A DNA stretch of 12,519 nucleotides, taken from Chalciporus piperatus (lineage: Eukaryota > Basidiomycota > Agaricomycetes > Boletales > Boletaceae). Every line of letters starts with the position of its first letter. The first letter of the stretch is position 1. The stretch is taken from positions 1 to 12,519 of the forward strand of contig JBBPTG010000451.1 in the NCBI GenBank assembly GCA_038093975.1, written 5' to 3'. A program made the position numbers and the translations under genes. Below the pieces are notes generated by a model. The model had not been told where the DNA came from. It was given only the letters and a program-made list of their open reading frames with translations, and made no database searches. Positions 1 through 7,769 of the stretch are shown here, one piece after another.

Positions 1-258
1 GTATCGTACTACTGGGGAGAAGATCTGATCGTAGTCTACGCCTTCAACCTGTGAGAAGCCTTTGGCTACTAGGCGAGCGCGTTTACGACCGTCAGACTTG
101 ACGTTGAATACCCAGCGATTTTTAATGATCTTACGATCAGCTGGTCGATCTACAATCTCGTAAACCTTGCGATCTTTGAGCATCTGTGGCTCTGTTTCGC
201 AGGCTTGTCGCCAGAGTTTTTGTTCCTCGGCAGGAAGTTTGAGTATATCACGGAATTT
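1..258 (-). pseudogene. Copia reverse transcriptase N-terminus, after the in-frame stop
   Basis: Translating the minus strand immediately after the TGA, in the same frame, gives 86 codons with no further stop. They match the Copia RT start: LWRQACETEPQMLKDRKVYE, then IKNRWVFNVKSDGRKRARLV, then AKGFSQVEGVDYDQIFSPVV. These correspond to the family pattern of R.I..RWVF..K..G...RARLVAKGF.Q..G.DY...F.PV. No frameshift is involved: one codon separates integrase and RT. The catalytic YVDD-type motif would lie beyond base 1. There is no own start codon or leader, so it would be made only by readthrough or if the stop is a copy-specific mutation. Confidence 0.88.
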
Positions 259-3200
259 TCATTCGCGATAGTTGGGATTACTCATTTCATCCGGAATATA
301 AGCACGAGAGCAAAGATAGTTAATCAATGCCTCTCCCCCTTCCCTGGTTATGCGTTCGATCTCGTCTTCCGAAGGATTAGAGTCGGGCATGGAACCTGGG
401 ATCGGTTGTTCACGCTGCGGTTCTCGTGATGGTTCGCCGTGTCCAATTAGCCTTTCCCAGCGAGATCTCTTCTCAATGTCCTTAATCTGTTGTAAAGGAT
501 GACGATCTTCGCCATAGACGTTCCCAGGACGAGTAGGGGGTCGGCGTTCACGTTGAGATCGGCGAGGTGGGGCATCAGGTGGTCCAGCTGGTGGACGAGC
601 AGATGGCGGTGTGACAGGAGGTGCAGGCGCAGGTGCCGGTGGGGTTTCCGGGCGTGCTGGTGCTGGCTGGGGATCAGGGGCGGGTCTAGCCGCATCAGAC
701 TGATCGTCAGAGGAGTCAGAGTCTGAAGACTCATTTTCATCATCGGTGTGTCGATGTGTTTCAGTGGGTGGGTGACTGACAGGCCTGTGAGGGCGTGCAC
801 CGGAACACTTAGGAAACAAATGCTCATCAAAGATGGCATGTGCTGACGTGTGCATGGAGTTGTTGGGGCGCATAAAGATGTAGTTGCGTTCACTACCAGG
901 GGCAACACCGAGATAAATCATCAGTTGGGACTTAGGTTGTAATTTCCCTTTCCTTGTTTCATCGGGAAGATGCACGTATGCACCACATCCGAATACTCTT
1001 AGGTGGGAGACGGAGGATTGTTCCCCTGTAAGTTTCTCCATAGGGGTCTTCCAGTTCAACCTAGCCATTGGTGTACGATTGTACACGTGGGATGCATGCG
1101 TTAAAGCGAATTCCCAGTAAGAATCGGGTAGGCAAGCGTGTAAACGCATCGCCTGTGCTTTGTCCATTAGTGTGCGGATTAAGCGTTCCGCACGCCCGTT
1201 CTGCTGATGTGCGTATGGGGCGGACTGTTGAATACGGATGCCTTCATCGCGCATGTATTCCGTGAATGCTTTGGAGGTGTACTCGCCTCCGGCATCGGAT
1301 TTCCAAGCCTTTACTTTGGCGTTGTACTGTGTGTGGACGAAAGCAATAAATTGTTTGACCATTTTAAGGGTCTGGTCCTTGGTGCGTATAAGGGCGAGCC
1401 AGGACATTGATGTGAAGTCATCGTAGAATACGACCGCGTATTTAAACTTATGGTACGATTCTATTTCGAACGACTTGAGATCAGAGTGAATCAACTCAAA
1501 TGGAGCGCTTGCGCGCGTCTCAGTATGAGGAAACGTCCTGTTTGGCTGTTTGCCGAGTTCGCAACCGGGACAAATTGGAGGATTGGACGGAATATCAACG
1601 TCCGGGAAATCTTTGAGATGTTTGCGTGCGGCTTTAAGCACGTCACGCGAGGGATGACCGAGGCGGCGATGTAGCAAGTCGTAGTCCACAGCGGCCATGC
1701 TGATAGGCTTGGCATGTGGTTTGACAGTTGGTGCTTTGATCCAGTACATGGTATCACGACCATGCGAGTGAAACGATAGAATGGTCTTTTTAATGCAGGT
1801 ATCTTCAAACTCGATACCGTTCGGAACAGCTTTCAGTGTTAGACACTGATCTTTGAGCAATGTGCCCATCGAAATAAGCTTAATGTTACATGTGGGCATG
1901 TATATGGTCGGCGATAACCGCACGGTGTTCCCATTGAACTCCACAATAACTGTGCCGATGCCAAGAATTGGCGCACGACCGTTCGCTGTCTGTGAGTACT
2001 CTGGCTTGGTAAAAGCGTTGTACTCGGCGAAATCGTTCATATTATTTGTAAAGTGGGCGGAAGCCCCTGAATCTAGCAGCCAAAGGTCTGCTGGTGTGTC
2101 ATACACGTCGCTCTTTTGCTTGCCCTTATCGTTCTTCGAACAGTTATCACACAGTTGGAACGGGGTAGCAGTAGATTCATTTCTATCTACTACATCAGAC
2201 ATATTGTTACGCAATATAAAATTCTGAGGCGATGGCCGCACGTCAGTGTCTGTGTAGAGAAAGAGCGGAAATGGGACTTGCCAAACGTCAGCGGCACCGA
2301 AGTCGAAGTACTGCGAGATGAACTCGTCAGGTGCTTCGTCGCCTAAGGAGACGGTGTCTTCGCCCTCCGCCTCATACTCCTCGTCGAGGGGCATGATGGA
2401 CGCAATCTCCATCTCCGCGTCTTCGATGGTTTCATCCAGGCGCTCTAGAAGAGAGCGGGAAGGAGTCTCGTGAATACGAGAGAAACCTGAAGGGCCGAAG
2501 TAGGCCGCACCTAGTTGGTGCTGGAGAGTCCTGTGGTCATTGACCGGGAAGGACATAGAGGCGCCATCCTTCTTATAGAAGGGCGAGCGCGGGAGGGAGA
2601 CGGGGGCGTCGTAGTTGATGTGGCGGTTAGCCACGGGATCGAGGGTACGGACTGTCTCGATGGTAGGTGTAACACCCAGCCGGTCCGCTAGGGAAATGGC
2701 GTTCTGGGTGTGGGGAAAGGCGGGAGGACCGTATTGATGTGCGCCGGTGGTGTGCGCGAGGGTGCGAGGGTCGACGACGGGGGAAGTGAAGACGGTGGAG
2801 GCCGGGCTGAGCACCGGCGCGTTGGAGAAGGAGGAGAAGGCGAAGGACGCAGAAGCGTCGTTCGCATTGGCGCGACGTTCGTCGCGCTTCTTCTTCCCCT
2901 TTTCCGAGCGCTTACCTTCTCTGCGCTTCTTCTTCTTCTGCTCACCGTCCGGCTTCTGCGAGGCAGATGACTCCTGTTGTTGATTAAACTTGGGGTCGTC
3001 CCCCTTCCGCTTAACAGCGGAGATCTGGTTTGCCTGCTGAGCAGGCTGCGCATTCTTCGGCGCACGGCGGGAGATATGCTGCTGGTAGGCAGCGACGACG
3101 CGTTGTTCGATTTGCACCAGCGTGGGTGCAGCGACGGCGGGAGTGGCGGTGGTGACTGCGGTAGGGACGGATCTCTCGTTGACTGACTTGACGACGTAGT

Positions 3201-3693
3201 CGGCGTAAGCGGGGAGCTTCGCCAACACGAACATCCGTTGGATGTTGTCTGGAATCGTGTACGTGAGTGTATTCAGCTTCGCAAAAGAGCTGTTGAGAGC
3301 TGCGAAGGTCTTCCCCGGGTGATCCTCCTTGGGGAAGTTGATGGCGAGCATCTTCTGAATCTCAGAGTACGCGGCGGCGTCCGACGTAGAGTCGTAACGC
3401 GTTTTGATTGCGGCCCAGAGCTGGACGGAGTCGGGGTGAGTAGCGATAGGGAATTGGCTGGCGACGTGCGTTTCTAAGCGCATGCGTATGGAGCCGAGGA
3501 CCTTGTCGTCGTCGTCTTGCCACGCATCGATCTGCGCCTGAGTTGAAGGCGGGGTATCAGTGATGGCGGGCATGGCGCGAACCATTACTTTCTGCCACAA
3601 GCCTTGAGAGCGGATATAATCCTGCATCTCCTCGGCCCAACGCGTATAGTTGGTACCGTTAAGGCGGGCGATCTCTTTGAGAGCGGAGGACAT
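259..3693 (-). CDS. Copia Gag-protease-integrase polyprotein, ended by in-frame TGA
   Basis: The 1144-residue product is a retrotransposon polyprotein. Residues 1-210 resemble Copia Gag (an LNGTNYTRW start and an LW..I..RY motif near 92-100). Lysine/arginine-rich residues 253-274 may bind RNA, but no CCHC zinc knuckle is visible. Residues 280-530 are a Ser/Pro- then acid-rich spacer with an internal duplication. The aspartic protease has LLDSGAS (catalytic D541). Integrase follows: zinc-binding H675, H680, C708, C711 and catalytic D738, D800, E836, with the canonical 35 residues between the last two. Residues 970-1100 are a Pro/Ser/acid-rich linker. The frame ends at TGA (259-261), but the next codons in the same frame encode RT, so the full product would be longer. 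The first Met at 3693 opens directly into the Gag motif and lies 276 nt after the primer-binding site, which supports this start. Integrase inserts cDNA into nuclear DNA; Gag forms cytoplasmic particles. Confidence 0.92.
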   Translation of the reverse strand: MSSALKEIARLNGTNYTRWAEEMQDYIRSQGLWQKVMVRAMPAITDTPPSTQAQIDAWQDDDDKVLGSIRMRLETHVASQFPIATHPDSVQLWAAIKTRYDSTSDAAAYSEIQKMLAINFPKEDHPGKTFAALNSSFAKLNTLTYTIPDNIQRMFVLAKLPAYADYVVKSVNERSVPTAVTTATPAVAAPTLVQIEQRVVAAYQQHISRRAPKNAQPAQQANQISAVKRKGDDPKFNQQQESSASQKPDGEQKKKKRREGKRSEKGKKKRDERRANANDASASFAFSSFSNAPVLSPASTVFTSPVVDPRTLAHTTGAHQYGPPAFPHTQNAISLADRLGVTPTIETVRTLDPVANRHINYDAPVSLPRSPFYKKDGASMSFPVNDHRTLQHQLGAAYFGPSGFSRIHETPSRSLLERLDETIEDAEMEIASIMPLDEEYEAEGEDTVSLGDEAPDEFISQYFDFGAADVWQVPFPLFLYTDTDVRPSPQNFILRNNMSDVVDRNESTATPFQLCDNCSKNDKGKQKSDVYDTPADLWLLDSGASAHFTNNMNDFAEYNAFTKPEYSQTANGRAPILGIGTVIVEFNGNTVRLSPTIYMPTCNIKLISMGTLLKDQCLTLKAVPNGIEFEDTCIKKTILSFHSHGRDTMYWIKAPTVKPHAKPISMAAVDYDLLHRRLGHPSRDVLKAARKHLKDFPDVDIPSNPPICPGCELGKQPNRTFPHTETRASAPFELIHSDLKSFEIESYHKFKYAVVFYDDFTSMSWLALIRTKDQTLKMVKQFIAFVHTQYNAKVKAWKSDAGGEYTSKAFTEYMRDEGIRIQQSAPYAHQQNGRAERLIRTLMDKAQAMRLHACLPDSYWEFALTHASHVYNRTPMARLNWKTPMEKLTGEQSSVSHLRVFGCGAYVHLPDETRKGKLQPKSQLMIYLGVAPGSERNYIFMRPNNSMHTSAHAIFDEHLFPKCSGARPHRPVSHPPTETHRHTDDENESSDSDSSDDQSDAARPAPDPQPAPARPETPPAPAPAPPVTPPSARPPAGPPDAPPRRSQRERRPPTRPGNVYGEDRHPLQQIKDIEKRSRWERLIGHGEPSREPQREQPIPGSMPDSNPSEDEIERITREGGEALINYLCSRAYIPDEMSNPNYRE

Positions 3694-3969
3694 AGTTGAG
3701 TATCTAGCAGGGATGATGCGTCAGCGTTGCCTTTAATCGAAGAGGAGAAAAGGGAGCGGGTTAGACCGCGTCAGCGTGAACGCTCAGAGCCCATATCCTA
3801 GGGGGACATAGTCTCCCCATGGGATCTGACTCATTGTGGTCATGTTCCTTCTGAGCGTGACCGCATCAGAGGGATGCCCGGCGGTAAAACCGCGCAGAGC
3901 GACCAAACGTTCTTGTTAGGCAAGAACACCAGAGTAGTCAGCGGCGCTTTCGCGCACAGCTGAGCTACC
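3694..3969 (-). other. Copia untranslated leader between PBS and Gag ATG
   Basis: This 276-nt interval separates the primer-binding site from the Gag start codon. It holds no long ORF on the element's strand. This is where packaging and translation signals of an LTR retrotransposon lie, but I recognise no specific motif. It contains loosely repeated GAGCGTGA / GCGTGAACGC words of unknown meaning. Confidence 0.6.
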
Positions 3970-3983
3970 CAGGGCTCATAACC
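3970..3983 (-). promoter_or_regulatory. Primer-binding site: half-tRNA initiator-Met type
   Basis: On the element strand the site reads GGTTATGAGCCCTG, directly after the LTR's terminal CA. Its complement CAGGGCTCATAACC is the anticodon arm of fungal initiator tRNA-Met, with CAT as the anticodon. It is not the CCA-adjacent 3' end that most LTR elements use. Priming from the anticodon region by a cleaved 5' half of initiator tRNA is established for Drosophila copia and yeast Ty5. The match fixes both the LTR boundary and the element's polarity. The tRNA comparison is from memory of the yeast initiator sequence. Confidence 0.85.
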
Positions 3984-4168
3984 TGTTGAGAGGGTTCCAG
4001 TGAGGAACTACATCTGGTGACTTACCTAGCGGTGATGTTGTTGGGTAACGTCGAACGTTGTTGTTACAAGTCAAGTTGTATTGGAACTCAGATCGACTGA
4101 GTCCGAATGTGATATAGAACAAGCGTGGTAACTACCTTCTATACTAAGAATGTACGCTACGTTCAACA
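3984..4168 (-). repeat. Copia 5' LTR, 185 bp
   Basis: The inner edge is set by the adjoining primer-binding site. On the plus strand the LTR starts TGTTGAGAGGG and ends TTCAACA, giving a 6-bp terminal inverted repeat TGTTGA/TCAACA with canonical TG..CA ends. At 185 bp it is short but within the range for fungal Copia elements. Homology to the host repeat array resumes at 4171, supporting the outer edge. The 3' partner LTR is outside the window. As 5' LTR it should contain the element promoter, but I see no strong TATA box; TTCTATATCAC on the element strand is a weak candidate. Confidence 0.85.
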
Positions 4169-4170
4169 AC

Positions 4171-4420
4171 CTTAACCGGTGTACTGTCAACGCAAGGCTA
4201 TTTTCATGGAGATTATGTATTTGTAGTCTAGAGAAACAGATTGTCTGGTCAGCTTGATCTACTATGCTTTGCTACGCTCACTTGACTGATATCTTCATGT
4301 CTTTTCTCACTGAAGCTAATGTCATGGTTGGTTATTCCCGCTGATATAAGCAAAGTTGTAGTCCATGTAAAATGAATTATTTTCCGTCCAATAACTGTGA
4401 AATAATCTCTTGATTTGGTC
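4171..4420 (+). repeat. Left copy of ~250-bp A1 segment, abutting the Copia LTR
   Basis: Starting CTTAACCGGTGTACTGTCAA and continuing CGCAAGGCTATTTT, this segment aligns without large gaps to 5702-5955. It includes the A1 core (4335-4359) and the downstream CTTGATTTGGTC. Its left homology ends at the Copia LTR, so the Copia element interrupted or bordered this copy. Confidence 0.75.
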
Positions 4421-4796
4421 AAGATAACATGAAAATACTCCAGAGTAGTATCTGTTGGTGCTGTGTTTGATTTTGGCTATAATTTGCGGTCGATGTTTCC
4501 CGCTAATATAAGCAAAGTTGTGCGTCATGATCATATGGTTTATGTTTGTTAAATGACCGTGAGCATATTCCTTGATTTGGTCGACATGTGCTTGAAATAT
4601 GTTGTGTAACAGTAGCTACACTTTGCTAATGAAATGCTTCTTTGATCGGTTGAGATCAAGGTTGCGGTCGGTTTTTCCCGCTTACATAAGCAAAGTTGTA
4701 GCTGATGGTCATGTGATTCAATCTGGTCTCATGACCATAGAAATATTTCTTGATTTGATTGGCTTGTGCATTAAACTTGTAAGTTCAAGCAAATCC

Positions 4797-4879
4797 TAGT
4801 CAAGTGTAGTGGAGTGTAGGCAAATGACTACCGTTGAGCTAATGGTCGCTAGTGACCAGAGTTATGCTACACTTGACTA
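4797..4879. repeat. 13-bp perfect inverted repeat within the array
   Basis: TAGTCAAGTGTAG at 4797-4809 is exactly reverse-complementary to CTACACTTGACTA at 4867-4879, with 57 bases between. Further CTACACTT copies follow at once (4877-4893), making a small direct-repeat cluster. A stem-loop is possible; no function is evident. Confidence 0.7.
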
Positions 4880-5701
4880 CACTTGGCTACACTTTGCTAG
4901 TGAATTTCGCTTTTTTGTGTGTTTCAACTCAGATTGCGGTTGGTTTTTCCCGCTTACATAAGCAAAGTTGTGCGTGATGATCATATGGTTTATTTTTGTT
5001 AAAGGTGCGTGAGAATATGTCTTGATTTGGTTGACGTGCAAGTTAAACTTGTGAATTCAAGCAAATTTCAATCTTTGTAGCAAAGTGTAGGCAGACAACT
5101 ACCCTTGAGCTAATGGTTGCTAATGGTTGCTAGTGGCCGGAGTTTTCCTACACTTTGCTAATGAAACTCTTCTTTGACTGGTTGAGGCCAAGATTGCGGT
5201 CGATTCTTCCCGCTTACATAAGCAAAGTCGTAGCTGATAGTCACATGACTTGTTCTGGTAAAATGACTGTGGGACAATTCCTTCATTTGGTCGACTTGTG
5301 GATTAAACATCTCATGTAGCATTGGATGGAGCGCTTGACTACACTTTGCTAGTAAATTTCGCAGTTTTTCTTGTTTAGACTTGGATCGTAGTCGTTTCTT
5401 CCCGCTTATGTAAGCAAGGTTATGCGTCATGATCTTATGGTCTATTTACGTCTGATGATCATGTGAGTAGCTCTTGATTTGATTGAATTAGCTTGAAAAT
5501 GCTTGTTGCTATTATTTGGCAAGTTAATGTTCGAGTATTGCGTATTGCATGTGACCTGATGTGTAGATGACATTATTCATGTCTGGCTAGATAAAAAACT
5601 AACCCCAAGACTGGAGAAACTCTCAGACTCAAACAGAGATCATGAACCGAGAACCGAGAAATGATAATCCCTCCCCTAACATTTTTAACCGCGAAACCAA
5701 G

Positions 5702-5955
5702 CTTAACCGGTGGGCTGCCAACGCAAGGCTATTTCTGTGGAGATTTCATGGTTGTAGTCATGGTGACACTCTGGTGGCAAGTGGTCTACTACACTCTGCT
5801 ACACATTTGTTGATATATTTGATGTTTTTGCCACTCAGTCTGATATCACGGTTGGTTCTTCCCGCTTACATAAGCAAAGTCATAGTCCATGTCAAATGAA
5901 TTTATTTTGGTCTAATAAGCGTGAGACAATTCCTTGATTTGGTCGAGATAACTTG
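5702..5955 (+). repeat. Right copy of ~250-bp A1 segment
   Basis: Begins CTTAACCGGTGGGCTGCCAA followed by CGCAAGGCTATTTC, matching the left copy at 4171, and carries the A1 core at 5859-5883. It closes the array: no further module core is seen to its right. The 1531-bp offset between the two A1 segments is the largest repeat distance in the array. Left of it, 5520-5700 holds no module and no gene, only short GAACCGAGAACCGAGAA direct repeats near 5644. Confidence 0.75.
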
Positions 5956-5960
5956 AAGAC

Positions 5961-6470
5961 ACTGACCACAACGACTGATTGTACCTGATATGCATATCTC
6001 ATTGTTCGCCATGGGTGAACACACGCAGGTTGTGCAGAGTTGATAAAGCATTCAAACTGAGCAACTTTGCCTCTCAAAGTTGTCTGCACACATCACCAAC
6101 GATTCACAATCAGATATTCTTCAATTATAGCAGGAGAATAAGAAATATTATTATAGCGAGTGTTTGCGTGAGTTTGACGACAAAGTGATCAAACAATGTT
6201 GTCAAGGGGTATGAGATTGTAATTTCCAGACACTCACACAAGGGGGTTATCTACTTGAAAAATTCATATTTAGATGTAATTTAATAAACAAAGATTTATT
6301 CATAGAGAGACGGAAATTAAATATCTCCGGAGAATGTTGGTGAGAGAAGTATAGCTGAATGTATACTCAAGATTTCCTATGTTACGGATAGGCATATGGC
6401 TTAGACAGTAGGCCGCAACGCTATTTTTCCTGTTTGACAGCGACGTTTTGTGCTAATCGCCATTAATTTC
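5961..6470. other. Gene-free AT-rich spacer
   Basis: Nothing supportable was found here: frames are under 70 residues without family features, and there are no array modules and no clear LTR ends. It separates the module array on the left from the hairpin-rich stretch on the right. Confidence 0.6.
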
Positions 6471-6655
6471 CTCTACGGGGCTGTTTCGCGCAATTTCGAA
6501 TATTTCGTTTTTGCGCACTTTTGGGGTTCTCACGCTTTTGCGGTTACCATACAGTCTTGTAGTCAATTTTATGTTGATTTTGGAAATATATGTTATGTAG
6601 TTTGCTGTCCGTCGGTTGTGCGTTGTCACTCGGTGTTGTTCAGGATTGTGAGGTG

Positions 6656-6686
6656 CATTCGCAAAAATGTCCTATAATTTAGACAT
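6656..6686 (+). repeat. Diverged copy of a 31-bp dispersed motif
   Basis: CATTCGCAAAAA, three variable bases, CCTATAATT, two variable bases, GACAT occurs here and again at 6964-6994, where it runs into the first 72-bp repeat. The right part also recurs at about 8054-8070. Within this copy ATGTC and GACAT can pair around the TATAATT centre. Confidence 0.65.
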
Positions 6687-6714
6687 GGTATGTGATATTT
6701 CGTCAGACATGCTG

Positions 6715-6751
6715 AACCGCGCAATTCCGGAATTTCAGGAATTGCGCGGTT
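6715..6751. repeat. Perfect 14-bp hairpin with GCGCAATT arms
   Basis: AACCGCGCAATTCC (6715-6728) and GGAATTGCGCGGTT (6738-6751) are perfect reverse complements around a 9-base centre. The same GCGCAATT word anchors the hairpin at 6875-6915 and occurs at about 6488-6496. This could be a small mobile-element terminus, a dimer-protein site or a folded RNA. Confidence 0.8.
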
Positions 6752-6874
6752 TGGGGGGTTTGGCGTTATCGTCGAGAATTTTAGTACTACTTTGATTACA
6801 ACATTGTACTATACAGATTTTTACATTACAATTATGAATGCGTCGACCGTTGTGTATAATAACCTCGAGGGGTA

Positions 6875-6915
6875 CGAATCACGCAATTTTGTGATTCACA
6901 GAATTGCGCGATTCG
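6875..6915. repeat. 20-bp-arm hairpin, related to 6715-6751
   Basis: The left arm CGAATCACGCAATTTTGTGA and the right arm at 6896-6915 are reverse complements with two mismatches, both transitions, around a single centre base (6895). The inner CGCAATT/AATTGCG core is shared with the hairpin at 6715. Both are followed by TGGCGTT (about 6760 and 6921), suggesting they are copies of one repeat family rather than isolated palindromes. Confidence 0.78.
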
Positions 6916-6982
6916 GTGTTTCTGGCGTTCGTGAGGTGTCATGACCCTGTTATGAACCAAACCCATTCGCAAAAAGGGCCTA

Positions 6983-7054
6983 TAATTGGGACATTCTAGG
7001 GTTAGGTTTAGGGTTACAATCCACCCTAGGGATGGTCAAAAGCTACTCATAACC
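6983..7054 (+). repeat. 72-bp direct repeat, copy 1, with TTAGGG-like core
   Basis: Runs from TAATTGGGACATTC to CTACTCATAACC and matches 8059-8130 with a single difference (C versus T at 7021/8097). Its centre CTAGGGTTAGGTTTAGGGTT resembles degenerate TTAGGG telomere repeats. The two copies bound the palindromic tandem array. Confidence 0.9.
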
Positions 7055-7276
7055 GTGAAAACATTAATCGTAAGTACGACTGATTTATTTCATTCGTTAC
7101 TGACCTTCTCCCAGACCCAACAACGAGCGAGACGCAACGACGACGACATCGCGCGACGAGACTGACCACACGACGAGATGCCACCAACGTCAACCCAGTA
7201 GTTCTATGCAGGTAAGGTAAGTAGATTTCATTCATTGTATTTAATTCTTACGCGGTGCGTATGCTCACCACACGAC
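7055..7276. other. Spacer with degenerate array units
   Basis: Contains GTAAGT.....ATTTCATTC words (about 7070 and 7214) that recur at about 7369, at the start of the tandem array. This suggests decayed array units lacking the palindromes. There is also a GACGACGACATCGCGCGACGAG stretch (split here: GACGACGACA, then TCGCGCGACGAG) with no coding support. Confidence 0.45.
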
Positions 7277-7407
7277 GGGCGTCCTCGACGCCCGAACCTC
7301 ACGCTCGTTGCACAGCGGCCATCCCGGACGGCTAGGTGTGCTCACTACGAGCACAATGACTTGTACGGTAAGTGTTTTATTCGTTTCTGACTACGCGTGC
7401 GCACTGT

Positions 7408-7492
7408 GGGCGTCCTGGACGCCCGCCGTGTGCACAGGCATCGACATCACGTGACAGTGGTGTCCGTTGCACGACGGGCGTCCAGGACGCCC
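7408..7492. promoter_or_regulatory. Symmetric unit 1: palindrome-CACGTG-palindrome
   Basis: Palindromes at 7408-7424 (T centre) and 7476-7492 (A centre) flank CACGTG at 7448-7453, with 23 and 22 bases between. The A centre means the second palindrome is the first in inverted orientation, so the unit has overall dyad symmetry. Both palindromes are perfect here. CACGTG within ATCACGTGAC is a typical bHLH E-box context. A protein-binding role is inferred, not shown. Confidence 0.6.
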
Positions 7493-7587
7493 GTCCTCGC
7501 TCTCATACCTACAGTAAATACATAGTGTACATGTTAGTGTAATAAACAATGATATTATTACTTGCCGTGCACGACTGATACATGCGC

Positions 7588-7674
7588 GGGCGTCCTGGAC
7601 GCCCACCAGTGCAACGAGTGACCGTGGTCACGTGACCTCGATGTCAGCGCACACGGCGGGCGTCCAGGATGCCC
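7588..7674. promoter_or_regulatory. Symmetric unit 2: palindrome-CACGTG-palindrome
   Basis: Palindromes at 7588-7604 and 7658-7674 (one substitution, GGATGCCC) flank a perfect 12-bp palindrome GGTCACGTGACC at 7626-7637. Spacing to CACGTG is 24 and 23 bases. This is the best-preserved centre of the three units. Confidence 0.6.
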
Positions 7675-7769
7675 GTCCTCGCTCCAGTAGCTACAGTAAA
7701 TATATAGTATACATACTATTGTAATAAACAGTGGTATTATCACTTAGCGTGTATGACTGGTACACGCGC

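Larger units (their letters stand above)
1..4168 (-). mobile_element. Ty1/Copia LTR retrotransposon, 5' part, cut by window edge
   Basis: The element reads leftward on the minus strand: 5' LTR (3984-4168), primer-binding site (3970-3983), leader, Gag-PR-IN frame (259-3693), then the start of reverse transcriptase, which runs off the window at base 1. Integrase preceding RT is the diagnostic Pseudoviridae/Copia order. The rest of RT, RNase H, the 3' polypurine tract and the 3' LTR must lie left of the window, so LTR identity and the target-site duplication cannot be compared. An in-frame TGA splits the polyprotein, so this copy is probably not autonomous. It sits inside an older repeat array: sequence right of the LTR (from 4171) is homologous to sequence at 5702 onward. 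The five bases after the LTR, ACCTT (4169-4173), are the candidate target duplication. Confidence 0.93.
4171..5960. repeat. AT-rich higher-order repeat array (seven ~110-bp modules)
   Basis: Seven diverged copies of one module share a 25-bp core (TTCCCGCTTACATAAGC then AAAGTTGT) starting at 4335, 4497, 4675, 4947, 5207, 5399 and 5859. About 60 bases later each has CTTGATTTGGTC or a close variant. Bases after the core define three subtypes: A1 (AGTCCATGT.AAATGAATT; 4335, 5859), B (GCGTCATGATCATATGG; 4497, 4947, 5399) and A2 (AGCTGATGGTCATGTGA; 4675, 5207). The order is A1-B-A2-B-A2-B-A1. Linkers also alternate: CTACACTTTGCTAATGAAA precedes A2 and CTACACTTTGCTAGTGAATTT precedes B. No credible coding sequence lies here. 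The small minus-strand frames at 4322-4534 and 5158-5430 merely translate the core (as FAYISGK). Function unknown; satellite, or remains of an unrecognised element. Confidence 0.85.

Noticed and set aside
447..908. 153-residue minus-strand frame overlapping the Copia integrase-RT linker
   Set aside because: It lies in a different frame inside the polyprotein coding region, is low-complexity His/Leu/Pro-rich and shows no family feature; a shadow of the Pro-rich linker.
2710..3065. Arg/Gly- and Arg/Ser-rich frames on both strands opposite the Gag spacer
   Set aside because: Low-complexity products of the GC-rich lysine-codon region of Gag; the Gag frame explains the sequence.
4322..5430. Two minus-strand frames (4322-4534 and 5158-5430) sharing FAYISGK peptides
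   Set aside because: The shared peptide is simply the translated 25-bp repeat core; the rest does not align, frames break between modules and there is no start context or domain.
6197..6360. Possible solo LTR starting TGTTGTCAAGGGG near 6198
   Set aside because: No matching CA-ended terminus with inverted repeat and no flanking 5-bp duplication could be found.
6983..7054. True telomere or chromosome end
   Set aside because: Only two or three degenerate TTAGGG-like words per copy, with unrelated sequence on both sides; at most an interstitial telomere-like piece.
7391..7743. Two overlapping minus-strand frames with similar hydrophobic starts (LFIT..C.L.IYC)
   Set aside because: They are the same tandem-repeat unit translated twice; the frame is not kept across the other units and the palindromes, not codons, are what is conserved.
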